Positions 1 through 8,764 of a DNA stretch of 64,000 nucleotides are shown here, piece by piece. Within the stretch, counting starts at the first letter, position 1; each line of letters begins with the position of its first letter. The stretch comes from Trichococcus collinsii. GTDB lineage: Bacteria; Bacillota; Bacilli; Lactobacillales; Aerococcaceae. A program made the translations under genes and the position numbers. The DNA lies in assembly GCF_900107505.1 (NCBI RefSeq), contig NZ_FNQH01000002.1, forward strand, positions 558,001 to 622,000, in the 5' to 3' direction. The notes beneath the pieces are model-generated. The model had not been told where the DNA came from and did not search any database. It saw only the letters and a program-made list of their open reading frames with translations.

Positions 1-53
1 CCGTGCCCTCCGCCAGGACCGCCTTGCGGCCTTCTTTGTTTCATTTCGCTCAT
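1..53 (-). CDS. ABC exporter subunit 2, N-terminal fragment
   Basis: Only the first 17 codons lie inside the window; they begin MSEMKQRRPQGGPGGG, the glycine-rich polar lead-in common in the second half of heterodimeric multidrug ABC exporters. The ATG overlaps the TGA of the upstream ABC gene by four bases (ATGA), and an AGGAGG-like site sits just before it, so translation is probably coupled. By analogy with the complete cassette at 19.5-23.7 kb it should be the catalytically canonical partner of the 50-2278 subunit. Function is inferred from position and the short N-terminus only. Confidence 0.6.
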   Translation of the reverse strand, partial: MSEMKQRRPQGGPGGGH

Positions 54-2278
54 GCTAATTCCTCCTCTGAAAGCTGAGATTTAGCAATTTCTTGGTAAGT
101 CTCACAGTTTTTCATCAATGCATCGTGAGTCCCTATCCCGACGATTTTGCCTTTATCGAGGACGATGATTTGCTCCGCATCCATGATGGTGCTGATCCGT
201 TGCGCCACAATCAGAACGGTTGCGTTATCCGTGTAGGCGTGCAACGCCGAGCGCAATGCCGCATCCGTTTTGAAATCCAACGCCGAAAAGCTGTCGTCAA
301 AAATATAGATTGGCGCCTTTTTAACCAACGCGCGGGCAATGGCCAAGCGCTGTTTCTGGCCTCCGCTGACGTTACCGCCGCCTTGTGCGATAGCTGTTTC
401 GATGCCTTCTTCCATCTCCGATACGAAGTTCTTCGCTTGGGCGACTTCAATGGCTTTCATGATGTCCTCCATCGAAGCGTCGTCTTTTCCGTACAGAACG
501 TTCGAGGCGATGTCCCCTGAGAAGAGCATCCCCTTTTGCGGAACGTAGCCGATGTTGCGGCGCAGATCGGCTTGCGTCATTTTCCGGATGTCGATGCCGT
601 CGATTTCGATGGCGCCGTCCGTCACATCATAAAAGCGCGGAATCAGATTGATCAACGTCGATTTTCCGGAACCGGTCGAGCCGATGATTGCCGTCGTTTC
701 GCCTGGTCGAGCGGTAAAGGAGATATGGGACAATACATTCTCACTCGCCTTCGGATAATGATAAGAAACATCTTTGAAAGTGATGAGGCCTTCATTCTTT
801 AAGTTCGGTTGCGCATCGATTGGGTCTGTGATGCTCAGATCGGTATCCAATACTTCCCCAATCCGGGTTGCCGATACAGAAGCACGCGGAAGGAAGATGA
901 ACATCATCGAAATCATCAAGAAGGCCATGATGATCTGCATCACATATTGGATATAGGCCATCATATCACCGATTTGCAGAGAGGAATCAGCGACCTGCTG
1001 ACTACCGAACCAGATGATCAGCAACGAAACACCATTCATGACCAGCATCATCGCCGGCATCAACAGGGACATCAACCGCTGCACAAAGCGGTTCGTAAAG
1101 GTATAGTCTTCATTGGCGTCGTTGAAGCGGTTCTCTTCAAACGGTTCATTGCCGAAAGCGCGGATGACCATCATGCCGGAAAGGTTTTCGCGGCTGACCA
1201 GATTCAATCGGTCAGTCAAGCTCTGCAGCACTTTGAACTTCGGCATCGCAATCGATAGAATCGTCATCATGATGCCGACAAGGGCAATGACCGCAACAGC
1301 GATCGTCCACGCGAGCGAGACGCTTTTATCGATTGCCATGATCAAGCCACCAGTAGCCAAAATCGGTGCATAGCAAAGCATGCGTATACCGATCGTGATC
1401 AATTGCTGAATCTGCTGCACGTCATTGGTTGTGCGTGTGATCAAGGATGCGGTCGAAAAGTTATCGAACTCGGTGTTGGAAAAACTTTCGACTTTGGCGA
1501 AAACATCCCTTCTCATCCGGCCGGACACTTTCGCGGCAATCCACGAAGAGAAATATGCGACCGCTACGGAAGCAACGGAGACAGCAACTGCGATGGCGAG
1601 CATCTGTACGCCTTTTGTCATAATATATTGGTTTTGGAGCGCATCCATATCCGCTCCCAGATCTTCATAGAAGAGTTTCGTGAACAGAATTCCGATTTGG
1701 CTGTAGAGCATCGGCTCTGCAGCAGCGGCAACGTCCATGGACGCCGTGAAGGCTTGCTGAGGTAGCTGCTGCAATTGCGGCAAGAGCGCGTATAGTTGGT
1801 TCATATCGACATCTTCGAAGCCACTTTCGGCATCGACTGACGCGGCATTGCCTTGCTGAGCAGACATTTCCTTCATGAATGTTACGAAGCTATAGCTTGC
1901 TTTGCTGAAGATGCTCTCCAACGAAGTCAGTTGTTCCGCATCGGTTTCATTCAGCACGTAGAAATCAGATTCCTGGCTTTCAGGAAATTCTGCGCTGTAG
2001 GCGTCGGCTTCCGCCGACCCTCCCTCGATCAGCTGATAGCTGTTCTGGAACGTTTCCTTGTCTTCCTCAGCCATGAACAGCGTCATGAGCGCAAACCCTT
2101 CAGACGGGAGTGCTTCAGGCGCTTCCTGTTCGACGCCTCCGTTCTGGATGCCGGTATTGACGATGTCGCTCATCAGATTCGGCAGGCTCAATTCCCCGAT
2201 CGCCTGCCCGAACAAAATCAGCAGGCTGATCAGAATCGTGCCGGCAAAAGGTTTTAAGTATTTCATTATCACTTTCAT
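50..2278 (-). CDS. ABC exporter half-transporter, degenerate-site subunit
   Basis: A membrane half-transporter of 742 residues, about 160 longer than usual. TM1 (about 12-32) is followed by a hydrophilic, acidic, Ala/Gln/Glu-rich stretch (about 45-215) before TM2 (about 220-245), then a normal type I exporter core. The nucleotide-binding domain has Walker A GSTGSGKST (about 532-540), signature NVSGGQ (about 639) and Walker B ending FDDSFSALD. The catalytic Glu after Walker B is replaced by Asp, and the switch-loop His by Gln (IVAQRIST), as in the non-hydrolytic site of TM287/288-type heterodimers. It follows a MarR gene by 25 bases and overlaps the next ABC gene, so it is probably a MarR-controlled drug or lipid exporter. 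Substrate unknown. Confidence 0.88.
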   Translation of the reverse strand: MKVIMKYLKPFAGTILISLLILFGQAIGELSLPNLMSDIVNTGIQNGGVEQEAPEALPSEGFALMTLFMAEEDKETFQNSYQLIEGGSAEADAYSAEFPESQESDFYVLNETDAEQLTSLESIFSKASYSFVTFMKEMSAQQGNAASVDAESGFEDVDMNQLYALLPQLQQLPQQAFTASMDVAAAAEPMLYSQIGILFTKLFYEDLGADMDALQNQYIMTKGVQMLAIAVAVSVASVAVAYFSSWIAAKVSGRMRRDVFAKVESFSNTEFDNFSTASLITRTTNDVQQIQQLITIGIRMLCYAPILATGGLIMAIDKSVSLAWTIAVAVIALVGIMMTILSIAMPKFKVLQSLTDRLNLVSRENLSGMMVIRAFGNEPFEENRFNDANEDYTFTNRFVQRLMSLLMPAMMLVMNGVSLLIIWFGSQQVADSSLQIGDMMAYIQYVMQIIMAFLMISMMFIFLPRASVSATRIGEVLDTDLSITDPIDAQPNLKNEGLITFKDVSYHYPKASENVLSHISFTARPGETTAIIGSTGSGKSTLINLIPRFYDVTDGAIEIDGIDIRKMTQADLRRNIGYVPQKGMLFSGDIASNVLYGKDDASMEDIMKAIEVAQAKNFVSEMEEGIETAIAQGGGNVSGGQKQRLAIARALVKKAPIYIFDDSFSALDFKTDAALRSALHAYTDNATVLIVAQRISTIMDAEQIIVLDKGKIVGIGTHDALMKNCETYQEIAKSQLSEEELA

Positions 2279-2303
2279 TTGCTATCCCTATTCTTTCCTA
2301 AAT

Positions 2304-2771
2304 TTAGTTATTTTCTTTTTTATGCATATGCCCATGGCCGCAGCCGCCTTCCAGATTGTGCAGCATTCTTTTGAAGCATTCTTCCAATACATCCAGTTCC
2401 TCCTCGGTGAAGCCTTCGAAAACTTTTTTGTTGGCTTCTTGCAAAGCCCGCTTCATCTCCTCAGATGCGGCGATGCTTTTTTCGGTCAGATGGATGCTCT
2501 TGGATCGGGCATCCTTCGAACTGACTGTCCGCTCGACGAACCCCTTTGCTTCCAATCGTTTGATGATTCCTGTCACTGTCGGATTGGAAAGGTTGAACTT
2601 CTCTTCGATGTCTTTTTGGATCACTTCCTCATCGCCACGGTTCCTCAGATAAAAAAGGACATGGATCTGGGACGTGGTCAGATCGATTTTGCCCACCAAA
2701 CGGTTCAATTGCTCCTTGAATTGGTTATGGAGCATCGGGATATAGGCTCCCATCATCTCTCTTGATATCAA
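2304..2771 (-). CDS. MarR-family transcriptional regulator
   Basis: A 155-residue winged-helix regulator of the MarR family: helix-turn-helix region around LSNPTVTGIIKRLE and wing around RTVSSKDARSKSIHLT. I place the start at the TTG preceded by GGAGG with seven-base spacing; a longer frame extends upstream but runs through the promoter. The C-terminus ends in a short Cys/His tail (GGCGHGHMHKK) that could bind a metal. It is the first gene of a MarR-ABC-ABC cassette and probably represses it through the palindrome next to its promoter. The ligand is not known. A second MarR-ABC-ABC cassette lies at 19.5-23.7 kb. Confidence 0.85.
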   Translation of the reverse strand: MISREMMGAYIPMLHNQFKEQLNRLVGKIDLTTSQIHVLFYLRNRGDEEVIQKDIEEKFNLSNPTVTGIIKRLEAKGFVERTVSSKDARSKSIHLTEKSIAASEEMKRALQEANKKVFEGFTEEELDVLEECFKRMLHNLEGGCGHGHMHKKENN

Positions 2772-2800
2772 GTCATTTCCTCCTTTCCGGAAAGTTATAC

Positions 2801-2842
2801 ATAGCACGCTATCTATTATCGCATTATCCATTTATATGTCAA
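2801..2842 (-). promoter_or_regulatory. Promoter and candidate MarR operator
   Basis: On the minus strand TTGACA (2842-2837), a 16-base spacer and GATAAT (2820-2815) form a near-consensus promoter for the MarR-ABC operon. Immediately downstream is the perfect palindrome ATAGC-GT-GCTAT (2812-2801), well placed for autorepression. The operator role is inferred. Confidence 0.65.
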
Positions 2843-2926
2843 TAGATTCGACACGAGACAAGCCATTTTCAGGAAAATTTAATATAATACAGATATGGTA
2901 AAATGAACAGGAAAGAAGGAACGTCT

Positions 2927-3313
2927 ATGGAACCCCAAATCGCTGTCCGGAATCGGTTGATCGCCCTTTGCCAAGAGCACGCACACGTCATCGAAGATTA
3001 CCCATTCGGCGACTCAGAATGGACCGTCATGCGCCACGAAGGCAACCGGAAAACCTTCGCCTACATCTATAAACGGAACGGTGAGATTTGGCTGAACGTC
3101 AAGAATACCCCCGAGCGGAACGACTATCTGCGCGAGACGATTCCGGAAATCATGCCCGCCTACCATATGAACAAGACCCATTGGATCACCCTGAGGCTCG
3201 TCTCCGAAGAGCTTTATACGATTGCGGACCGGATCATCACGGAAAGCTATCGATTGACGCAGACAAAACCGAGGAAAAAAGCCATGGTACGCCAAAAAGA
3301 GGAAGAGCTGTGA
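2927..3313 (+). CDS. MmcQ/YjbR family protein
   Basis: A 128-residue protein of the MmcQ/YjbR (double-wing DNA-binding-like, DUF419) family; the pattern DYPFGDSEWTVMRH...KTFAYIYKR...NVK...ERNDYLRE...P.YHMNKTHWITLRL is typical. Start chosen at the ATG eight bases after AGAAGG; another in-frame ATG lies 24 bases upstream without a good ribosome site. A TATAAT sits at 2883-2888. The gene stands alone between divergent MarR and convergent RsuA genes. Family members are small cytosolic proteins without an assigned reaction. The C-terminus is Lys/Arg/Glu rich. Confidence 0.8.
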   Translation: MEPQIAVRNRLIALCQEHAHVIEDYPFGDSEWTVMRHEGNRKTFAYIYKRNGEIWLNVKNTPERNDYLRETIPEIMPAYHMNKTHWITLRLVSEELYTIADRIITESYRLTQTKPRKKAMVRQKEEEL

Positions 3314-3332
3314 TCAGCTCCTCCTCTTTTTG
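3297..3332 (+). terminator. Intrinsic terminator after the YjbR gene
   Basis: GAGG-A-GAGCTG pairs with CAGCTC-CTCCTC around a four-base loop that contains the stop codon, followed by TTTTT. It also separates the convergent rsuA gene. Confidence 0.75.
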
Positions 3333-3349
3333 GTTGATTTGCCTTCTTC

Positions 3350-4069
3350 CTAGCGGAAATACGGCTTCAGTTGTTCCAATTCCGCTTCGTTGAGCGGCCG
3401 ATAGCTCCCCGGAGGAATCGACTCGTCCAATTCGATTGGTCCCATCGTCAGGCGTTTCAGGTAGGTGACTTTCTTGCCGACCGAAAGGAACATCTTCTTC
3501 ACCTGATGGAATTTTCCTTCGCTGATGTCCAACAGCACCCGGCTTTCGTCGTCTCCGTGTCTGAGGATGGTCAAACGGGCCGGCTTGCATTTTGTTCCGC
3601 CGTGGAAGACGATACCTTCGGCGAAAGCTTCCTGATCAGCTGCGGTCACGCGCTCATTCACAACGACTTCATAGCGCTTCGTCACTTTTTTGTGCGGCAG
3701 CAACAGCTGATAACCCAACTGCCCGTTGTCCGTGATCAGCAGCAACCCCTCCGTATCCTTGTCCAGCCGTCCCACAGGATAGAGGCCCGGTCTGCGGTCG
3801 GACGGGTCGATCAGATCGATGACGGTCCGATTGCCTTCATCGGATACCGCCGTAACGACGCCAGCCGGTTTGTACAGCATATAGTAGACATTGGTGCGAT
3901 GCGTCAGCGTTTTCCCCGAGACGATGACCGCCTGGATCTGCGGATCAACATTGTGATTTTCCGTTAGCACGATTTCCCCGTCGATGCTGACCTGTTTGCT
4001 TCTGATCAATTTTTTCACTTGGCCTCGCGAACCGTAGCCGCATTCGCTGAGCAGTTTGTCCAATCGCAT
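3350..4069 (-). CDS. rsuA: 16S rRNA pseudouridine(516) synthase
   Basis: Isomerises a uridine of 16S rRNA helix 18 to pseudouridine. The 239-residue protein has an N-terminal S4 RNA-binding domain (MRLDKLLSECGYGSRGQVKKL, residues 1-60) followed by the RsuA/RluB/E/F catalytic domain. The motif GRLDKDTEGLLL (about 100-111) carries the catalytic Asp, and the C-terminal EGKFHQVKKMF motif is present. The length matches RsuA-type enzymes. It is monocistronic, convergent with the YjbR gene. The exact uridine is assigned by family; RsuA and RluB-like enzymes are hard to separate by eye. Confidence 0.88.
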   Translation of the reverse strand: MRLDKLLSECGYGSRGQVKKLIRSKQVSIDGEIVLTENHNVDPQIQAVIVSGKTLTHRTNVYYMLYKPAGVVTAVSDEGNRTVIDLIDPSDRRPGLYPVGRLDKDTEGLLLITDNGQLGYQLLLPHKKVTKRYEVVVNERVTAADQEAFAEGIVFHGGTKCKPARLTILRHGDDESRVLLDISEGKFHQVKKMFLSVGKKVTYLKRLTMGPIELDESIPPGSYRPLNEAELEQLKPYFR

Positions 4070-4157
4070 CCATCCTCTTCCTTTCTGTTCCGTTATTTTG
4101 CAGTTCTTCCATTCTAAGCGGAAAACGGACTGGACGCAAGCCTCATCATTTGATCAG

Positions 4158-4191
4158 AAAAAAATACCCTCGTTTGCATCAGTGCGAAGGG
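4158..4191 (-). terminator. Terminator of the molybdenum hydroxylase operon
   Basis: Minus-strand CCCT(T)CG pairs with CGAGGG and is followed by TATTTTTTT. The hairpin overlaps the last codons of the NTPase gene, ending the six-gene operon. Confidence 0.65.
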
Positions 4192-4697
4192 AATGTTTGA
4201 TTTTCAACTTCAATCAGGTGATATGCCCCGATTTCGAATTTTTTTACCACCAGATCCAAGGTCTTTCGGTTGATGCAAAGGTACAGATCCTTATCGCTCT
4301 CCAGCAGAACCTTCAATGCTTTACAGAAGCCATTCCCTTGCAATTCGATCGGACCGATTTCATCCAGCAGGACGGTCCGGATCAACGGATCGGAAAGGAT
4401 ATCTTGGATGTCCTGCTCGGCAGCCTCGATGGGCTCCCGCAAGAAAGTGAAGCGGTCGAATACGAAGCTTTCCTTTTGAAGCGGCGCTTCACCAGGCTTG
4501 TTCAATCTGATGAAAGGAAATGACACTCCGGTCGCCAATCTTTTCAAATCATAGCCTTCAAACGCGCCTTGCTCCGAAAAAGCTTTGATGCTGGCGAAAC
4601 CGTCGGCCGTACCGACAGGCAACCCATGGTAGAGTCTGATCAGCTCCGCCGTCTTTCCTGCATCCATTTCACCTGTGATGATGTTCACTCGTCCCAT
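4179..4697 (-). CDS. THEP1-like nucleoside-triphosphatase
   Basis: A 172-residue P-loop NTPase, last gene of the xanthine-dehydrogenase-like operon. Walker A is GEMDAGKT (residues 8-15) and the Walker B segment reads VLLDEIGPIELQGNGF, the DEIGP.EL..GF signature of the NTPase THEP1 family. Start taken at the ATG preceded by AGGAGGGACGGC; a frame seven codons longer lacks a ribosome site. It lies ten bases after the membrane-protein gene. Such NTPases recur near Mo hydroxylase genes, but I know of no proven reaction; a role in cofactor insertion or nucleotide handling would be inference. Confidence 0.75.
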   Translation of the reverse strand: MGRVNIITGEMDAGKTAELIRLYHGLPVGTADGFASIKAFSEQGAFEGYDLKRLATGVSFPFIRLNKPGEAPLQKESFVFDRFTFLREPIEAAEQDIQDILSDPLIRTVLLDEIGPIELQGNGFCKALKVLLESDKDLYLCINRKTLDLVVKKFEIGAYHLIEVENQTFPSH

Positions 4698-4707
4698 GCC
4701 GTCCCTC

Positions 4708-5322
4708 CTAAAACGCAAGCGTCAGGATGATGGCTGTCGCCAGCGCCGCATAGGCAACCATCGGGGGCACGGATACAACGCGTGCTGTTTTTTCGATTTT
4801 CAGATAAGCAACCATCAGGATAGCATTCACAAAGCTTTCCAAAAGAAGGAAGCGCAGACTGACCTGCAGTCCGTCCGTCACAAGCGCGGCCGGCAGATCG
4901 ATGAGCGAAATCAGGAATAGATAACTGAGAAAGACCGCTCGCCAAAGGACGCCCATCGAAAAAACCGATGCGAAGCCGACATCAGTTTTCCTTCTTTCTG
5001 CATAGGCGAATACGAGCGCCACCGCCAGCCCTTCCAATAGGATCGAAAGCGCCGGATTGAGTATCCTGATCGGGATGTTCCCCGTAATCAGGAAATCGCA
5101 GCACTTGATCAACGCCGCGACCAGTGCCACCTGAAAGACCGCATCGGCCTTCCCGCTCGCCAAGTAGCTTTTCCTCATGAAATAAAAGGCGACAGGGAAC
5201 ATCACGAATCCCGGAACTCCGGGGAGTTGGATCGCGGCCATGTGCAACACATAACCCAGTGTCGCCTCGGCTATCCCCCAAAGCGAACCCCAGTAGACAA
5301 TCTGAATGGCTTTCTTGTTCAT
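4708..5322 (-). CDS. Unknown six-TM membrane protein in Mo hydroxylase operon
   Basis: A 204-residue, very hydrophobic protein with about six membrane segments and no recognised catalytic motif. The N-terminus contains WGIAEATLGYVLH, a GxxEATxG pattern in TM1 with a buried Glu, and TM3 carries a Cys pair (IKCCDF). The size and topology resemble small-molecule transport components such as ECF S subunits, but I cannot assign it to that family. It overlaps the end of the FAD-subunit gene by four bases and is followed by the NTPase, so it is co-translated with the hydroxylase. It may move a substrate or cofactor precursor; function is not known. Confidence 0.7.
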   Translation of the reverse strand: MNKKAIQIVYWGSLWGIAEATLGYVLHMAAIQLPGVPGFVMFPVAFYFMRKSYLASGKADAVFQVALVAALIKCCDFLITGNIPIRILNPALSILLEGLAVALVFAYAERRKTDVGFASVFSMGVLWRAVFLSYLFLISLIDLPAALVTDGLQVSLRFLLLESFVNAILMVAYLKIEKTARVVSVPPMVAYAALATAIILTLAF

Positions 5323-6167
5323 TTCGCCAGCCCCTTTCCGATGAAATCCTCCAGCAGCTGCAAAGATACGTGCCGCCGATAATCCGCAGTGGAACGGGTG
5401 TCGTCCAACGGTGAAAGCAGTTCCACGTATCGCGTGCGCAACGTTTCTATTTTTGCATCCAGTTCCGTTTCCGCTGTCCCTATCAAAATCTCTTCACAGA
5501 CTCTGTCCCTGACGGCAGTCGGCGCTACAGAACCGAATGCGATCCGCACGTCTTCGACGACACCGTCTTTTTTAATCGCCACCGCATAGAAACTTGCCTT
5601 GGAGATGGCGTTGACTTTCCTTCCGCCGATTTTCCGGTAATAGGCTACCGTATAATCAGCAATCGGTATCATGATCTCTGTAACCAGTTCATCAGGCTGC
5701 AACAGCGTCTGTTTGGCAAAGGTGATGAATTGCCGAATGGGGAGCTTGCGCGTCCCATGAACGGATGCCAAAGTCACCTCCGCGTCGAGCGCATAAAGCA
5801 TCGGCAGGCTGTCACCGGATGAGGAGGCGTTGCAGAGGTTTCCCGCCAGCGTCCCCATATTCCGGATGGCGGGGGAAGCCATCTCGCGGATCGGCAAATT
5901 GATATAGTCCGGCACAAACGGATGTTCCATCAGTTCGGAAAGCGTTACGGTTGCGCCAATCATGATTTTGTCCTTTGCGATTTCGATGCGTTTAAGCTCC
6001 GCAAGATTTCCGATATGGAGCACATCCAGCGGAAAGTCCGGCGGCATGCCGTTCCAGCGCCTGTATTTCACCATCACATCGGTTCCGCCGTTGATGACCA
6101 GCGTATCGTGCTGCCCCCTGATCCGCAATGCATCCGCCAAAGTATCCGGAACGAATACGTTCACCAT
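5319..6167 (-). CDS. xdhB: Xanthine dehydrogenase-like FAD subunit
   Basis: FAD-binding subunit of a three-subunit molybdenum hydroxylase, passing electrons from the 2Fe-2S clusters to NAD or another acceptor. The 282-residue protein has the FAD_binding_5 N-terminus with VINGGTDVMVKYRR (about 24-37), the flavin motif TLAGNLCNASSSGDSLP (about 106-122), and a CO_deh_flav_C-type C-terminal domain. It overlaps the 2Fe-2S gene by seven bases upstream and the membrane-protein gene downstream, indicating coupled translation. The substrate could be xanthine, hypoxanthine, nicotinate or another heterocycle; the sequence does not decide. Confidence 0.9.
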   Translation of the reverse strand: MVNVFVPDTLADALRIRGQHDTLVINGGTDVMVKYRRWNGMPPDFPLDVLHIGNLAELKRIEIAKDKIMIGATVTLSELMEHPFVPDYINLPIREMASPAIRNMGTLAGNLCNASSSGDSLPMLYALDAEVTLASVHGTRKLPIRQFITFAKQTLLQPDELVTEIMIPIADYTVAYYRKIGGRKVNAISKASFYAVAIKKDGVVEDVRIAFGSVAPTAVRDRVCEEILIGTAETELDAKIETLRTRYVELLSPLDDTRSTADYRRHVSLQLLEDFIGKGLAK

Positions 6168-6637
6168 AATACTTCCCCCTCACTGGATGCGGACAGGATG
6201 GCATCGACGATCATCGTGTAGCCCGTGCAGCGGCACAAGTTGCCAGAAATGCCTTCCCGCACTTCTGCTTCTGTCGGATTGGGATTTTTCGACAACAATG
6301 CTTCGGCCGCCATGATGATGCCCGGCGTGCAGAAACCGCATTGGATGCTGCCGTGCTCCGACAATTTGTTCTTCAGCAGTTGGAACCGTTCCGTCTCCCG
6401 GTAGCCCTCGATGGTCCAGATGTTTTTCCCTGCCGCCATCGCTGCCGTAACCAGGCAGGAATTGACTAAACGGCCATCCAACAGTACGGCGCAGGCGCCG
6501 CACTCGCCTTCCCCGCAGCCTTCCTTGGTCCCTTTGCAATCAAAATCCTCCCTTATGACATCGAGCAGCCTTCTGGCAGGATCCATCTTCAATGTGATCT
6601 CCTGCCCGTTCAGTTTGAAAGAAATGTCATCCATCAT
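6161..6637 (-). CDS. xdhC: Xanthine dehydrogenase-like 2Fe-2S subunit
   Basis: Small iron-sulfur subunit with both expected clusters. The plant-ferredoxin type cluster uses C41, C46, C49 and C61 (EGCGEGECGAC...NSC). The second, C-terminal cluster uses QCGFCTPG and NLCRCTGY. The length of 158 residues is normal. It overlaps the Mo-subunit gene by four bases and the FAD-subunit gene by seven, so the three subunits are probably made in fixed ratio. It carries electrons from the molybdopterin site to FAD. Confidence 0.93.
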   Translation of the reverse strand: MMDDISFKLNGQEITLKMDPARRLLDVIREDFDCKGTKEGCGEGECGACAVLLDGRLVNSCLVTAAMAAGKNIWTIEGYRETERFQLLKNKLSEHGSIQCGFCTPGIIMAAEALLSKNPNPTEAEVREGISGNLCRCTGYTMIVDAILSASSEGEVLW

Positions 6638-8760
6638 GTCATCAACTCCCTGATGTATTCCGGGGTCACCGGGATACGGTCGATTTTTTTGCCGATTGCC
6701 TGTTCCACAGCGGCCGCAAATGCCGGAGCGGCCCCGATCATCGGCAACTCACCCAATCCTTTGGCTCCGAAAGGCCCTCCAGCATAAGGGTTTTCGATCA
6801 ATTCAAGGGCAATCCGCGGAAAATCGATGGCTGAAGGGATCAGATACTCGGAAAGACTGTCCTGCAACAGTTTGCCTCCGATTGCCTGCAATTTTTCCAT
6901 GGCTGCGTACCCCAAGCCCTGCATGATGCCGCCTTCGATCTGCCCTTGCACGATCTTTTCATCAATCGGCGTTCCGATATCATATACCGCCCAAATGCCT
7001 GTGATTTCGACTTCATACGTCAGCGGGTCGACTGCCACTTCGACCACATTGGCTCCCCATGAATATTCCGGATAAGCATTCCCTGCCAACTTTTCGCTGT
7101 CCCAGGACAAATGTTCCGGATTAACATAATCCTTCATCACTTCAAACGTTTCCTCCACCCAGCGCAGCTTAACTTCCTTGGCGCATTCCTGCAGCAGACG
7201 TCCGACGATCATGGCCGTCCGGGATGCGACAGTGGGACCGGAATCGGGGCAATCCGCGGTGTCCGGATAAGTCATTTTGACTTGTCCAATCGGAATGTCC
7301 AGCGTTTGGGCGACGATTTTGCGCAAAGTGGTCAATGCACCTTGACCGATTTCGGTGCTCGATACAAAAATACCCACCGTTCCGTCCGCATACTTCTTCA
7401 GCTTCACCCGCGATTTCAACAATTCCGCCTCGCCGGCCCCTGTGAAACCGCAGCCATGGAAGAAGAATGAGCAGCCGATTCCCTGCAAGGATTCCTTATC
7501 GGAGCCGAATACGCTATGCTTCTCCTGATAATCGGACAGTCTGTTCACGGCATCGGCGATTTCAGCCAATTTGATGTCGGAATGCAAGACGCCGCCGGTC
7601 GAGGAGGTATCCCCTTTCTTCAGGAAGTACCTCCTCCGCCATTCCAACGGATCGACGCCCAATTCGGTAGCGATATGCGCCATGTGCATTTCGATGGCGA
7701 AGAATGCCTGCGGTCCACCGAAACCCCGGAACGCTCCGGTCACGATGTTGTTGGTCGCATAGGCCCTCCCCGTCACTTTCAGGTTCGGGATGTCATAGAC
7801 GCCGCATACCGAAAAAATCGACCGCTGCAGCACGACGCTGGAGAGGCCCGCATAGGCTCCGGCATCCAATTTGACATCAACTTCCCGGGCGATGATGCGG
7901 TCCTCCGCATCCAAATGGCTCTTGATTTTGATGATGCTGGGGTGGCGTTTGGTCGTGGAGCGGATATCTTCCGGCCTGTCAAACACCAATTGGACCGGTT
8001 TACCCGTCTTGATGGCCGCCAAAGCCACATGGACTCCCGGGATTGAAGGATACTCCTCCTTGCCGCCGAAACCTCCGCCCGTCGGCAGTTGGACGACACG
8101 GACCCGCTCATCCCCCCAGCCGAGCGCCTGCTTCAAGCCACTGTGGATGTAATACGGACATTGCATCGATCCGTAAACAGAGACGCGCTCACCATCGTAG
8201 ATTCCCAACATCGCTTGCGGCTCCAGGTAGACGTGCTCCTGGTAGCCGGTGCGGATTTCATCCTCGATCACCCGGACCGCCCGGGCGATGGCCGCATCCG
8301 GATCGCCTTTTGCGTATTCGTAGGCGACAAAATAAGGCTTGTCGCCGAAAATGAAAGAATCCGTTTGTCCCATGGCAGCCTCGATTGACAGAATCGGCTG
8401 CAGCAATTCGTAGTCCACTTCTATTTTTCCGATGATATCGAGGACGATTTCCTTGTCCGCGCCTATGACCAATAGGATCGGTTGGCCTATGTAATTGACT
8501 TCATCCACGGCAAAAAAAGGCTGATCCTCATAGACGATTGGCACGATGTTCTTGCCTGGGATATCATGGTGATCGACGATTGTGTACCCTTCCGGCAATT
8601 CCGGCAAACGGATCGCGCGTATTTTCGCGCGCGGCACCTCGGAGCGCAACGTCCTTGCGTACAAAATGCCCTCCGGATGCAGATCGGCGCAGTATTCCGC
8701 TCTCCCTTCCACCTTGTCGGAGAAATCGAAACGCTTGATGGATTTGCTGATGGTTTCCAT
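6634..8760 (-). CDS. xdhA: Xanthine dehydrogenase-like molybdopterin subunit
   Basis: Catalytic Mo subunit (708 residues) of the xanthine oxidase family. The N-terminal a/b-hammerhead domain (about 1-115) is followed by the Mo-binding domains, with LPTGGGFGGKE (about 230), GAFRGFGGPQAF (about 355) and the catalytic-Glu motif GAKGLGE near 670. I start at METISKS, which follows GAGGTGAAGAG four bases after the mocA stop; the longer frame upstream is mocA read out of frame. It needs Mo-MCD cofactor, consistent with the preceding mocA. Family members in enterococci and clostridia can carry a labile selenium ligand, which leaves no mark in the protein sequence. Confidence 0.9.
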   Translation of the reverse strand: METISKSIKRFDFSDKVEGRAEYCADLHPEGILYARTLRSEVPRAKIRAIRLPELPEGYTIVDHHDIPGKNIVPIVYEDQPFFAVDEVNYIGQPILLVIGADKEIVLDIIGKIEVDYELLQPILSIEAAMGQTDSFIFGDKPYFVAYEYAKGDPDAAIARAVRVIEDEIRTGYQEHVYLEPQAMLGIYDGERVSVYGSMQCPYYIHSGLKQALGWGDERVRVVQLPTGGGFGGKEEYPSIPGVHVALAAIKTGKPVQLVFDRPEDIRSTTKRHPSIIKIKSHLDAEDRIIAREVDVKLDAGAYAGLSSVVLQRSIFSVCGVYDIPNLKVTGRAYATNNIVTGAFRGFGGPQAFFAIEMHMAHIATELGVDPLEWRRRYFLKKGDTSSTGGVLHSDIKLAEIADAVNRLSDYQEKHSVFGSDKESLQGIGCSFFFHGCGFTGAGEAELLKSRVKLKKYADGTVGIFVSSTEIGQGALTTLRKIVAQTLDIPIGQVKMTYPDTADCPDSGPTVASRTAMIVGRLLQECAKEVKLRWVEETFEVMKDYVNPEHLSWDSEKLAGNAYPEYSWGANVVEVAVDPLTYEVEITGIWAVYDIGTPIDEKIVQGQIEGGIMQGLGYAAMEKLQAIGGKLLQDSLSEYLIPSAIDFPRIALELIENPYAGGPFGAKGLGELPMIGAAPAFAAAVEQAIGKKIDRIPVTPEYIRELMT

Positions 8761-8764
8761 CTCT

